The translations under genes were made by a program, and so were the position numbers. A stretch of 34,243 bases of DNA. Source: an uncultured Porphyromonadaceae bacterium. GTDB taxonomy: Bacteria; Bacteroidota; Bacteroidia; Bacteroidales; Muribaculaceae. The notes under the pieces are model-generated. The model was given only the letters and a program-made list of their open reading frames with translations, did no database searches and was not told the DNA's origin. Location: positions 1 to 34,243 of the forward strand of contig CAMWNH010000017.1 of assembly GCA_947175605.1 (NCBI GenBank), read 5' to 3'. This document shows positions 1-8,549 of this stretch, piece after piece. Within the stretch, counting starts at the first letter, position 1; every line of letters begins with the position of its first letter.

Positions 1-40
1 ACACGATGTAGAAGGGGGTAGGGAGTTGATCGGGTGTCAT
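1..40 (-). CDS. Start of an unidentified gene running off the left edge (partial)
   Basis: An ATG lies at 40-38 on the minus strand, 15 nt beyond the stop of the upstream helicase gene. The 13 visible codons read MTPDQLPTPFYIV. The position suggests it is the fourth gene of the helicase operon. A TPFY segment near the N-terminus occurs in fold-type III PLP decarboxylases such as diaminopimelate decarboxylase, but 13 residues are far too few for a confident call. A run of nine Cs (minus strand) lies just upstream of the start. Confidence 0.4.
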   Translation of the reverse strand, partial: MTPDQLPTPFYIV

Positions 41-55
41 ATATGGGGGGGGGAA

Positions 56-2389
56 TCAGTCAAGAATGGTAAAACGTGCGAATTTCAGTAGCAGTGTGCG
101 CCTCGAGCCGTCGTCGAAGCTCACTTCGATGCGCGTGTCCGGCGAGTCCGTGTCAATGCGCTCTATAACTCCGTTGAGGAACCGCGGATGACGGATGCGC
201 ATGCCCTCACGCAGCTCGGCCGCTCCGTGATAGATGTCCGTACTGCCCGCTACGGGGGCTGCCGGGCGTGCGCTGGCCGCCGGACGGAAGTTGGATTGCG
301 GTCGAGGCATGGCGCTCGTTGTCGGCGACTTGGCCGCGTTCGTGGAAGCGATTGTTTCCCGGCGGTATGAAGCTGTGCCCGAGCCTGCAGGACGATGTCC
401 GAGTGTAGTGCCGGACATCAGGCGCAGATAGCGGCTGTCGAGTTCGTGCAGGAAGCGCGAGGGCGCGCACTGGCGTGTCTGTCCGTTGACCATGCGCTGC
501 GAGGCGTAGCTCACCACACAACGCTCCTTGGCACGTGTGATGGCCACGTACATAAGGCGTCTCTCCTCCTCGATTTCTTCCGCCGAGTTCATGCTCATGC
601 CCGAAGGCAGCAACTCTTCCTCCACGCCAACGATAAAGACGTTTGAGAATTCCAGACCCTTGGCCGCGTGGATGGTCATGAGCGTGACCTTTTCGTCATT
701 ACCGTCGTCCTCGTCCTGATCCGTCAGCAGCGAAACTTCTGCAAGAAAATCGCCGAGGCCGGGCGCTGCTTCCGTGCCTCCCTGTTCTATGCGCGCCGAA
801 GCGAAATCGTCCACAGCCTTCAACAGTTCCAGAAGGTTGTCCTTCTTGGAGATGCTTTCGGGAGTATGATCCGTCATCAGCACCTGAAGCAGTTGTGTCT
901 TCGATATGATTTCGCGTGCCAGCTCGGGTGCAGGCATGCCCTTGTCGTTATGCCTGTTGAAGCTGCGTATCATCTCTGCGAAGTCCTTCAGCTTGCCCGC
1001 AGTGCCTTTATTGACGTTCAGTTCCGAGCCTTCAGGATTCGAGACCACGGACCAGAGGCTCACGCCTGCCGCAATGGCAGCCGACACTACTTTCTTCATG
1101 GTTGTGTCGCCAATGCCTCGAGCAGGCTTGTTTATCACTCGGCGCAGAGCCTCGTCATCGTCAGGGTTCACGGCCAGTCGGAAATAGCTCAGGGCATCCT
1201 TGACTTCCGCGCGCTGGTAGAAGGACAGACCGCCGTAGATGCGATAAGGGATGTTGCGGTTGCGCAAGGCCTCCTCGAGCACACGGCTCTGGGCGTTGGT
1301 GCGGTATAGTACGGCAAATTCCGACAGCGGGTCGTGGCTCCGCATGGCTATCGAGCGTATGCGTGTGGCAAGCGTATAGGCTTCCTCGTAGTCGTTGTAA
1401 GCCTTGTTCACCTCGATCGGCTCTCCCGTGGCTTTGTTAGAGTACACTTCCTTGGGAATCTGCATCGAGTTGTTGGCTATCAGCGAGTTCGCTGCGCCGA
1501 TGATGCTCTTGGTGGAGCGGTAGTTTTCTTCGAGTTTGAATGTCCGCAGATTCGGGAAACTCTTTTCGAGATTGAGGATATTGCGGATGTTGGCGCCACG
1601 GAAACTGTAGATGCTCTGGGCGTCATCTCCCACGACACACAGGCGCTTGTGCTTGGCGCACAGCTGCGATATGATTAGATGCTGGGCGAAATTCGTGTCC
1701 TGATACTCGTCAACGAGCACATAGCTGAAATACTCCTGCAATTCCTCTTTTACGTCGGGAAAATCGCGCAGAAGCACGTTCGTGTAGTAGAGTAGGTCGT
1801 CGAAATCCATGGCTCCTGCTATCTTGCAGCGCTGCGTGTAGATGCGGTAAATCTCGGCCGTTCGCGGGCGCTTGCAGTCGGCGGCGGCACGCATCAGATC
1901 GCGGTCGCGCTCGTAGTCGGCAGCCGAGAAAAGCGCGTTCTTGGCTTTGGATATGTCTGCAGCCACAGCTCCCGGACGATAGAATTTATCATCGAGGTTC
2001 AGCTCCTTAATGATGCTTTTTATAAGCGACTTGGAGTCCGAGGAGTCGTAGATCGTGAAGTTGCTCTTGAAGCCGAGCTTCTCGGCATGCATGCGCAGTA
2101 TGCGCGAGAAAATCGAGTGGAAGGTTCCGGCCCACAGACGCGCGGTAGTCTCCTCGCCTACAAGTCCCTGAATGCGTTCGAGCATCTCGCGGGCGGCCTT
2201 GTTGGTGAACGTCAAGGCCATGATGCGCCGGGGTTTGTAGCCGAGATGAAGCAGGTGGACGATTTTGTATGTGAGCACACGTGTCTTCCCCGAACCCGCA
2301 CCGGCTATGACCAGTTCGGGCCCGTCGCAATATTCCACGGCTGCACGTTGAGCCGGATTCAGACGGTCGAGGTAGCTCTCTTCGCTCAT
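56..2389 (-). CDS. UvrD/PcrA-like superfamily 1 DNA helicase
   Basis: An ATP-dependent 3'-5' DNA helicase of 777 residues, acting on chromosomal DNA in repair or replication-fork maintenance (family knowledge). All SF1A motifs are visible: Q motif (LNPAQRAAV, about 10-18), Walker A AGAGSGKT (29-36), Ia LTFTNKAA (59-66), II VDEYQD (226-231), III GDDAQSIYSFRGA (254-266), IV LEENYRS (286-292), V LMTIHAAKGLEF (570-581) and VI RRLMYVAITRAK (610-621). A Ser/Thr/Ala/Pro-rich linker (about 655-725) leads to a small C-terminal beta domain (about 728-775) of the kind that ends PcrA/UvrD proteins. Its ATG overlaps the stop of the upstream DUF4250 gene as TGATG, which fixes the start and suggests translational coupling. 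It is the second helicase of its type in this operon. The family is clear; whether it is the true UvrD or PcrA orthologue is not. Confidence 0.95.
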   Translation of the reverse strand: MSEESYLDRLNPAQRAAVEYCDGPELVIAGAGSGKTRVLTYKIVHLLHLGYKPRRIMALTFTNKAAREMLERIQGLVGEETTARLWAGTFHSIFSRILRMHAEKLGFKSNFTIYDSSDSKSLIKSIIKELNLDDKFYRPGAVAADISKAKNALFSAADYERDRDLMRAAADCKRPRTAEIYRIYTQRCKIAGAMDFDDLLYYTNVLLRDFPDVKEELQEYFSYVLVDEYQDTNFAQHLIISQLCAKHKRLCVVGDDAQSIYSFRGANIRNILNLEKSFPNLRTFKLEENYRSTKSIIGAANSLIANNSMQIPKEVYSNKATGEPIEVNKAYNDYEEAYTLATRIRSIAMRSHDPLSEFAVLYRTNAQSRVLEEALRNRNIPYRIYGGLSFYQRAEVKDALSYFRLAVNPDDDEALRRVINKPARGIGDTTMKKVVSAAIAAGVSLWSVVSNPEGSELNVNKGTAGKLKDFAEMIRSFNRHNDKGMPAPELAREIISKTQLLQVLMTDHTPESISKKDNLLELLKAVDDFASARIEQGGTEAAPGLGDFLAEVSLLTDQDEDDGNDEKVTLMTIHAAKGLEFSNVFIVGVEEELLPSGMSMNSAEEIEEERRLMYVAITRAKERCVVSYASQRMVNGQTRQCAPSRFLHELDSRYLRLMSGTTLGHRPAGSGTASYRRETIASTNAAKSPTTSAMPRPQSNFRPAASARPAAPVAGSTDIYHGAAELREGMRIRHPRFLNGVIERIDTDSPDTRIEVSFDDGSRRTLLLKFARFTILD

Positions 2390-2571
2390 CAGCGGAATTG
2401 ATTCACTGGCGCAGGCATATATTCGAAGCCTGCAGCCTTGAGTTTTGTTTCAATCTGGTCCTTGTCCAAGTCGAGTGCTTTACACAGCTCGTCGAAAGAG
2501 TCGTAGCCTCCGTCGCGCAACTTCATGTTTATCACGCTTAGGAGCATATTGGGATCGTCGGGTAGATACAT
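2389..2571 (-). CDS. DUF4250 family small protein
   Basis: A 60-residue protein resembling the DUF4250 family: it starts MYLPDDPNMLLSVINMKLRD and ends in NQF plus one residue. The middle (about 20-50) looks like two or three short helices, with SFDELCKALDLD followed by a KLKAAGFEY stretch, compatible with a small helix-turn-helix-like fold. There is no signal peptide or membrane segment, so it should be cytoplasmic. It lies 11 nt after one UvrD-family helicase gene and overlaps the start of another by one base. I know of no established function for this family. The context suggests a helicase accessory factor, which is inference only. Confidence 0.85.
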   Translation of the reverse strand: MYLPDDPNMLLSVINMKLRDGGYDSFDELCKALDLDKDQIETKLKAAGFEYMPAPVNQFR

Positions 2572-2582
2572 CTCGTTTCGTT

Positions 2583-4808
2583 TTATTTGTGGGGCACGGG
2601 AGTCAGCGCCGAATATCGCAGATTCACGGTGCGTGAGCCGAAGTCCACGCGTGCGGACCCTCGGTCGGGATTGTTTTCCACGACCGTGCCTCGTCCGAAG
2701 CGCTTGTGGAGCACTTCGGTGCCCGGGGCGAACTCATCGCCGTCGTTGGCATCAATGAATTCTTCGGCGAATATTTCGCTGTCGAGTTTGCGCACGAGTT
2801 TGGCCGTGCCTTTGAGTAGTGTTTCGTCAATGTCGCCCTCGATTTCCACGAGGCCTTTTCCTATCTCGGTGAGGAAGCGCGAGGGGTATTTGGATTGTTT
2901 GGAATTGAAGTCAAAGCCTTCGCTTTCTGTGAGCACGACGGCTTTCTCACCTCGTGTCACAGCCACATACATCAGACGCCGTTCCTCCTCCAGACCCTTG
3001 AGCTTACGTTCGCGGATGCTTCGGTGGCTCGGGAATATTCCTTCCGTGAGCCCTACAACGAAGACATAGGGAAACTCGAGCCCCTTGGCCTGATGGATGG
3101 TCATGAGACGCACGCTGTGTGTGTCCTTGCGGTAGTCTGCATTGGTGTAGAGCGCCACGTCCTGAAGATATTGTTCGAGCAGGGTAAGCGGGCGCTGACC
3201 GTCAGGACCCTCGGTTAGGGGAGGAAGATCGTCGGAATGCTGCTGCTCGTAAAGTTTTACGGCGCCCAAGAGCTCGTTGATGTTCTGCAGACGGTCCTCG
3301 TCCATATCCTTGCGGATTGCTTTCTTGAGGCCGCTTTCCGTGAGGATTCCTTCGAGAAGGTCGCTCGCCTTGATGCCCTCTCCGGCGCTCGTGGCGTGAT
3401 ATTTCTCAATGAGATATGTGAATTCCCGAGCCTGTGTGCGGGAAAATTCCTTGTTGTCGATATTTTCCACCAGTGTGGCGAACAGCGACTTACCCAGAGT
3501 CTCCGCCACAGCCTTGAGGCGTCCGAGCGTGCTCTCTCCGAAATGGCGCGAAGGCACATTCACAACCCGTTCGAAAGACATGTCGTCATCCGGATTGGCT
3601 GCCAGACGCAGATATGCCAGTGCATCCTTGATTTCTTTACGCTCAAAAAAGCGCACGCCACCCCAGACAGTATATGGAACTTCCTCTTTGATAAGGGCCT
3701 GCTCGAAGGCTCGCGAGAGGTGGGCGGCACGATAAAGTATGGCCATGCCGCTATATGGTTCGCCGGCATCCGCGAGACTGCGTATGCGTTTTGCAACCCA
3801 TTCGGCTTCCTCGGGTTCAGAGTCGGCATGGAGGTGAAGCACCCGAGCGGCATGGCTCTTGCTGGTTCGCAGCTGCTTGGGAATGCGCATGCGGTTGTGG
3901 TCGATAACGCTGTTGGCCACGGCAAGAATATCGGGCGTGGAGCGGTAGTTTTCATCCAGGACTATGGTGCGGTCGGCAGGGAAGTCCACAAAGAAGTCGG
4001 GCTTTGCCCCGCGCCATTCGTATATTGCCTGATCCGGATCGCCCACGATGAATAGATTGCCGCAGCGTTGGCTGACGATATTGATTATCTCCCAGTCGGT
4101 TGCGTTACAGTCCTGAACCTCGTCGACCTGTACGTAGTCGAGCTCATTCTGCCAGTACTCTCTTGCATCCGGGAAGGTGTGGAGGATGTAGAGGGTGGCA
4201 TATACGAGATCATCGAAGTCGAGTGCGAGAAATTTGAGCTGCCGCTGCAGATAGCGCATGAACACACGTTCCCGCTCGTCCATGGCCTCGCCGAGTTTTT
4301 CCATGCCGCCAGGCAGCAAGAGCGGTATGTAGCCGCCGGCACCAAGTTCGCTTTTTTTGTAGGCTATGTGGCTCAGAACCTGCTTTACGGTAATTGCGGA
4401 ACGGTCCATGCCCAGCTCTTTCATTACTTCTTTGGCAAAGGTCTTGGCATCGTCCTCATCTACGATGTTGAAGTTCTTGGGAAATCCGATACGATAAATC
4501 TCCCGACGAAGAACCTTGACGCAGAAGCCATGTATGGTGCATACGAAATCATTGACGTGAGCCGTGTCTTTCAACAGCGATCCTATGCGCTGTTTCATTT
4601 CCTGGGCGGCTTTGTTGGTAAAGGTCATACACAGGATGTTGGCGGGATCCACACCGATGTCTTCGACCAGATAAGCATATCTCGTGGCAAGCACACGCGT
4701 TTTTCCCGACCCGGCTCCGGCCACGACGCGCACACGCCCCTCGGTGGCCTCCACGGCCTCGAGTTGCTGTGCGTTAAGTCCGGAAATGTCAAGTACGCTG
4801 TCTGCCAT
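2583..4808 (-). CDS. UvrD-family superfamily 1 DNA helicase (second copy)
   Basis: A 741-residue ATP-dependent helicase. Visible motifs: Walker A AGAGSGKT (30-37), Ia MTFTNKAA (61-68), II VDEVQD (228-233), III GDPDQAIYEWRGA (256-268), IV LDENYRS (284-290), then LMTIHQAKGLEF (V) and RRLMYVAVTRGEK (VI) towards the C-terminus. Like its neighbour it ends in a small beta domain (GTEVLHKRFGRGTVV onward), but lacks the low-complexity linker. An in-frame TTG at 4820 would lengthen it by four codons, but that codon lies inside the promoter -7 box, so the ATG at 4808 is preferred. First gene of the operon with DUF4250 and the other helicase. Motif details differ from the neighbour (GDPDQ versus GDDAQ), so these are diverged paralogues, not a recent duplication. 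Confidence 0.95.
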   Translation of the reverse strand: MADSVLDISGLNAQQLEAVEATEGRVRVVAGAGSGKTRVLATRYAYLVEDIGVDPANILCMTFTNKAAQEMKQRIGSLLKDTAHVNDFVCTIHGFCVKVLRREIYRIGFPKNFNIVDEDDAKTFAKEVMKELGMDRSAITVKQVLSHIAYKKSELGAGGYIPLLLPGGMEKLGEAMDERERVFMRYLQRQLKFLALDFDDLVYATLYILHTFPDAREYWQNELDYVQVDEVQDCNATDWEIINIVSQRCGNLFIVGDPDQAIYEWRGAKPDFFVDFPADRTIVLDENYRSTPDILAVANSVIDHNRMRIPKQLRTSKSHAARVLHLHADSEPEEAEWVAKRIRSLADAGEPYSGMAILYRAAHLSRAFEQALIKEEVPYTVWGGVRFFERKEIKDALAYLRLAANPDDDMSFERVVNVPSRHFGESTLGRLKAVAETLGKSLFATLVENIDNKEFSRTQAREFTYLIEKYHATSAGEGIKASDLLEGILTESGLKKAIRKDMDEDRLQNINELLGAVKLYEQQHSDDLPPLTEGPDGQRPLTLLEQYLQDVALYTNADYRKDTHSVRLMTIHQAKGLEFPYVFVVGLTEGIFPSHRSIRERKLKGLEEERRLMYVAVTRGEKAVVLTESEGFDFNSKQSKYPSRFLTEIGKGLVEIEGDIDETLLKGTAKLVRKLDSEIFAEEFIDANDGDEFAPGTEVLHKRFGRGTVVENNPDRGSARVDFGSRTVNLRYSALTPVPHK

Positions 4809-4817
4809 ATCGTACTG

Positions 4818-4848
4818 CAAAGATACAAAAGAATTTCACTTTGCCCAA
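4818..4848 (-). promoter_or_regulatory. Bacteroidetes-type promoter of the helicase operon
   Basis: On the minus strand a TATCTTTG box (4825-4818) matches TAnnTTTG, and a TTGG box (4848-4845) sits 19 nt upstream. The predicted transcription start is only a few bases before the ATG at 4808, so the leader would be very short. Confidence 0.7.
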
Positions 4849-4897
4849 GCACGGCATGTAAAAAAGTTAGCGGGCTGATGCAGCGTCGGTTCGGACC

Positions 4898-5701
4898 TTA
4901 GCGGACGGGTGCTACGGCATCCAGCCATGCATTCAGGGAATCTGCCAGCAGGGAGTCGCCGGGAGCGACTGCCCAGGTCTGGAACATGCTGAAACTTACC
5001 GGCGTGCTGAGGTTGAGAACGGGATAATCGGCGGCTATTTTGCGGGCAGCTTCCTCGCTAACAACGGCATAGGGAATCTCACCTATCGCCACTGCAATCG
5101 CAAGGTGTTCGGATGTGGCTCCGGGAGCTTCGACAAAGTGAATGGTATCTCCCGTCTCGGCTGCGAGATTGGAGAGTCTGCGACGGTAATGAACGCCCGA
5201 GGGCACGTATATCGTATCCGCCGAGCCCAGTTTGAGCTGCGAATCTATTGCGGGGCCTGATTCGGAGGCAGTGTCCACGCGTTGTGCAAGTACCTGTTTG
5301 TCAAGATAGACTTCTCGAGTAAGTATGTAGCCGCGCTCACGCAGGTCGGTAGTGGACGTCAGGTCGCCTACCACAAGATCGTACTTCCCTGTTTTCAGTC
5401 CGTGCAGGGCTGCTTCAACGTCGGTGTAAGGGTGATACACAATATCCAGCTTGTGCTCGCGGGCTATGCGGCTCAGCAGCGCATAGTCATAACCAAGGAT
5501 GGTGTCGCCCGGACTGGGGTCGTAGGTCTGCGGGGAAAGCTCGATTGCTACTGAAAGAACGTTCCGCCCGTCGGGGCGTTCGAATCCGGCCACCAACTGC
5601 GAGCGTTGACTGAAATGACGGTAAACGCTGACGCCCGAAACGGCGAGAATAAACAATATGATCACCGCGGGCATTGCGCGGCGTAATTTCGAAGTCTTCA
5701 T
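4898..5701 (-). CDS. Membrane-anchored solute-binding protein (SBP_bac_3 type)
   Basis: A 267-residue protein with one hydrophobic segment near the N-terminus (about 10-26), after basic residues (KTSKLRR), and no lipobox Cys. It is probably anchored in the inner membrane facing the periplasm. Residues from about 47 to the end resemble family 3 periplasmic solute-binding domains, including the regions around GYDYALLSRIAREHKLDI and LKTGKYDLVVGDLTSTTDLR; the same fold forms the N-terminal half of MltF lytic transglycosylases, whose catalytic domain is absent here. No ABC permease or ATPase lies nearby, so it may sense or bind a small solute (often amino acids) rather than feed an importer. It follows the porin gene by 49 nt and is likely the last gene of that operon. 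Confidence 0.8.
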   Translation of the reverse strand: MKTSKLRRAMPAVIILFILAVSGVSVYRHFSQRSQLVAGFERPDGRNVLSVAIELSPQTYDPSPGDTILGYDYALLSRIAREHKLDIVYHPYTDVEAALHGLKTGKYDLVVGDLTSTTDLRERGYILTREVYLDKQVLAQRVDTASESGPAIDSQLKLGSADTIYVPSGVHYRRRLSNLAAETGDTIHFVEAPGATSEHLAIAVAIGEIPYAVVSEEAARKIAADYPVLNLSTPVSFSMFQTWAVAPGDSLLADSLNAWLDAVAPVR

Positions 5702-5750
5702 ATACTTCTAACGTCACAACAGGCATTAGGGTTTGCCGCGCCGGGCCGGC

Positions 5751-7769
5751 TCAGTTAGCGAAGTCAACCGAGACTCCGAACTGGAAGCGGCGCCCGTTCA
5801 TGGGGTATAGTGGCATGGCAAAATAATCCCTGCCTCCGAACAAGCCCTGATTTACATGCGACACAAGCACATAGAATCTGGCCTTCTTCAGTTTCATGTT
5901 GGCATATACGTTGCAGAACGGATAGTTGCCTACGAGCACAGCGTTCGACTTGTCTTGCACGGCAAAGCTCATCGTAGCAGGCTGATACAGCATGCTACGA
6001 TAGCGGGTGTAATAATCGCAGTCAGCACCTAACTGCACCGTGAGTGTATGGAATCGGAACAGGATGTAGAGGTTGGTGTTCACGGCCAGGGCAGGCAAGG
6101 GAAGGACATCCTGATTGGACGACGCCTGATAGTTGATTCGGTTGTCCCAGTGGAGAATGCCCACGTGCAGACCTTGGCGGAGCGCAGCCGAAAAAACCTG
6201 TATACTGCCCGAATACTGGCGGGGCATGAAATCGGGAGCGAAGTATATGTAGTTCTGCAGGTTGGTTACGCCAACACGCAGATGGGTGTCCCATCCTCCT
6301 ATGTGGAGCTCGCCGCCGAAGCCCACACGCCGCTGCTTGCCGAAGTCGTTTTCCCAAACGAAATGGTTGGACCTGTAATGGTTCATCAGGTAGGGCGCGT
6401 GCTCGTTTCTGAATTCGCCGTATGCCGTAACGGTAAGTGTATCTGTTACAGGTAGATGAAAATGGGTGGACACGCGGCCTTCCAGCTTCAGGTCGCCGGC
6501 AGCGGCGCCGAGAAGTCCGAAGCGCGCATCGGCGGAGTAGGTCAGGATGGAACCGCGTTGCTTGGTGAGCTGTCCGCCTACCCACAGAAGGCTCTGCGAT
6601 CCTTTCCCGGGAACATCAGCGGGTAAGGGAGTCAGATCGCCATATAGGGAGCGGTCCAGAGTATCGGTGGTCTGACGGAATTTGCGGAACTCGTATGTGG
6701 CATAGGCCGCAAGCCCGAACTTGGCGAGACGATGAAAGCCTTCGAGCATCGACACACCCAGGGTGTTGCTTAGGCTCCAGTAGCTTGTATTATCGTCGGT
6801 TATGTCCGGGTCGAGGTATGTGTTCTCAAAAAAGTCTAATGCCTCATCGGGCCTTTTGTTTTTGAAATTGTGGTCGGTGCCCTTGTAATGCAGCGTATGG
6901 ATAAAGGATGTCACAGGAATATAGGTGCGCGAGACAACGGAATCCGTGTAAACGCTGTCGCGAGTTTCCTCCCAGTATCCGACCTTGTATCGGTGGTTAA
7001 GCCACAGTTCTTCGCCTTTGATGCGCGATGAAGCACTGTTGAGGTTGGTGGGAATGCTTTTGGGGTCTATTTCGCTTATTCCGCCCTGAAGTTCAGCCGG
7101 ATCGGTGATGTAGAGAGGGTCCGTGATGCCGCCGTTCTCCTTGTTGAGCATGTTGTAGTGGTTGTAAAAGCCCTGAAATTCATATCTGTCGCCGAGATAT
7201 GAACCGTTGAAGCCCCATGTCAGGTCCTTCACAGCCTGATTGGCGTATGCGCCTTTGGAATAAAGATAGTCCACGTTGGCGCCAACCTGAGCCCGCGCGT
7301 TGATATTGCCGGAAAAGATAGCCTTCAGGCGATCCTGATTGCTTTCCTTGCCCATGGATGTGTTGTAGCTCAGAAGGGTCATGGGCTGGGCGGTATTGTA
7401 GAAGCGCATCTTCTTGAAGTCCAAGAGCCAGGGCTCGAGCGCGTCGCGGAAGAAGAAGTCGCTCATCATGGAACGACCCGAGAATATCATGTCGATGCCT
7501 TCGGCGCCAAGGTTGCCTGTAGAGGCCCATGCATCAGAAACTTCCGAGGGGACAGACTTCTGCCAATAGTTGTAAAGGAGCGTGTCTATTGTTGCCGGTT
7601 CGCGAAGGCCAAGCGGCTCGGTGAGGCTCCAGGCCCGTGACTTCACGAGATTCTGGTTCTTGCTGTGTCCCGAATGGCTGTGACCGTCATGTCCGGAACT
7701 CTGGGCCCGGGCAGTCGTCGTGACTAAAACGATGATTGCCGCCGTAAGTATGCGAATTATATTTCTCAT
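5751..7769 (-). CDS. Putative outer-membrane porin (Porin_10-like)
   Basis: A 672-residue outer-membrane protein. A signal peptide (residues 1-22, ending ARA) is followed by a mature N-terminus rich in His (H27, H30, H32, H35), then a long region of alternating polar and aromatic beta-strand segments typical of a large barrel, ending in FAN after strands such as RRFQFGVSVDFAN. This resembles the Bacteroidetes 'putative porin' family. It would allow solute diffusion across the outer membrane; the substrate cannot be read from the sequence. Its ATG overlaps the stop of the upstream LysE-type gene as ATGA, implying translational coupling, and a solute-binding protein gene follows. The His cluster might bind a transition metal. 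Confidence 0.8.
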   Translation of the reverse strand: MRNIIRILTAAIIVLVTTTARAQSSGHDGHSHSGHSKNQNLVKSRAWSLTEPLGLREPATIDTLLYNYWQKSVPSEVSDAWASTGNLGAEGIDMIFSGRSMMSDFFFRDALEPWLLDFKKMRFYNTAQPMTLLSYNTSMGKESNQDRLKAIFSGNINARAQVGANVDYLYSKGAYANQAVKDLTWGFNGSYLGDRYEFQGFYNHYNMLNKENGGITDPLYITDPAELQGGISEIDPKSIPTNLNSASSRIKGEELWLNHRYKVGYWEETRDSVYTDSVVSRTYIPVTSFIHTLHYKGTDHNFKNKRPDEALDFFENTYLDPDITDDNTSYWSLSNTLGVSMLEGFHRLAKFGLAAYATYEFRKFRQTTDTLDRSLYGDLTPLPADVPGKGSQSLLWVGGQLTKQRGSILTYSADARFGLLGAAAGDLKLEGRVSTHFHLPVTDTLTVTAYGEFRNEHAPYLMNHYRSNHFVWENDFGKQRRVGFGGELHIGGWDTHLRVGVTNLQNYIYFAPDFMPRQYSGSIQVFSAALRQGLHVGILHWDNRINYQASSNQDVLPLPALAVNTNLYILFRFHTLTVQLGADCDYYTRYRSMLYQPATMSFAVQDKSNAVLVGNYPFCNVYANMKLKKARFYVLVSHVNQGLFGGRDYFAMPLYPMNGRRFQFGVSVDFAN

Positions 7770-8422
7770 GCCCGGGGCGGATATAGAAAGTCATACAATG
7801 CCATGCCCACACCGGCAAGCGCCATGACGAACAGCAAGCCTGCGATGATGCGGTTGATGAGCCACAGCGAGCGGACGTTGAAACGGCCCTTAAGTCGGCT
7901 CACCAGAAGTGTGATGAGGTACCACCATCCCACAGCGCCGCCTATTATGCACAGATAGGCAACGATATAGTGGTGGACCATATACTCCGGCTGAAGGAAG
8001 TTGAAGCGGGCGAACAGTCCGACTATAAAGAAGAGTATCAGCGGATTGGAGAATGTGAGGAAGAAGCCCGAAATGGCATCTGTCCAATAGTTTGTGGCCG
8101 GCGGAAGATTAGCGGTCTTCAGGGCTCGGGTGGGATTCTTCTTGATAAGATATAAGCCGAAGGCTCCCAGGACTATAGCTCCGAAAAACTGTATGAGGAT
8201 CTCATGCTTGTCGATGAAGTCTGTGACGAAACTCATGCAGAAGCCTGTCAGCAGACAATAGATGAGATCGCTGAACGAGGCTCCGAATCCTGTGAAGAGG
8301 CCTGCGAGGCGTCCTTTGGAAAGCGTGCGCTGAATCACGAGCATGCCTATCGGGCCCATAGGCGCGGAAATCAGCGCACCTATGGCAATGCCTCTGGGGA
8401 TGATGTGCAGCAGCTGGTCCAT
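7766..8422 (-). CDS. LysE/RhtB-family exporter
   Basis: A 218-residue inner-membrane protein with six predicted hydrophobic helices (about 8-30, 41-63, 74-94, 115-138, 151-173, 186-209). The family signature near the N-terminus is present as SAPMGPIGMLVIQRTL (about 19-34), followed by GFGASFSDLIY (45-55), and LTFSNPLIL (122-130) matches the conserved Asn-Pro region. LysE/RhtB proteins export amino acids or related small molecules using the proton gradient. The substrate here is unknown. It is the first gene of an operon with a porin and a solute-binding protein, under a promoter with near-consensus boxes. Confidence 0.88.
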   Translation of the reverse strand: MDQLLHIIPRGIAIGALISAPMGPIGMLVIQRTLSKGRLAGLFTGFGASFSDLIYCLLTGFCMSFVTDFIDKHEILIQFFGAIVLGAFGLYLIKKNPTRALKTANLPPATNYWTDAISGFFLTFSNPLILFFIVGLFARFNFLQPEYMVHHYIVAYLCIIGGAVGWWYLITLLVSRLKGRFNVRSLWLINRIIAGLLFVMALAGVGMALYDFLYPPRA

Positions 8423-8450
8423 TTAGTTTTTTAGAGAGCTTTACAATATG

Positions 8451-8481
8451 CAAAGTTACAAACTTCCCATCACTCGGCAAA
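8451..8481 (-). promoter_or_regulatory. Promoter of the LysE-porin-binding protein operon
   Basis: On the minus strand TTTG (8481-8478), a 19-nt spacer and TAACTTTG (8458-8451) match the Bacteroidetes sigma-ABfr consensus exactly. The predicted leader before the ATG at 8422 is about 25 nt. It lies back to back with the pncB promoter. Confidence 0.8.
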
Positions 8482-8486
8482 ATATA

Positions 8487-8518
8487 TTTCCGGCTTCGGA
8501 CAAAATTGTGTATATTTG
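8487..8518 (+). promoter_or_regulatory. Promoter of pncB
   Basis: TATATTTG at 8511-8518 fits the -7 box. A TTTC at 8487-8490, 20 nt upstream, is a one-mismatch -33 box. The predicted leader to the ATG at 8550 is about 26 nt. It is divergent from the exporter promoter. Confidence 0.65.
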
Positions 8519-8549
8519 CATCCACAACCCATAAAAACACTCATTCAGG

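Noticed and set aside
4809-4820. TTG start extending the first helicase by four codons
   Set aside because: The codon lies in the TATCTTTG promoter box, so it cannot be in a transcript from that promoter.
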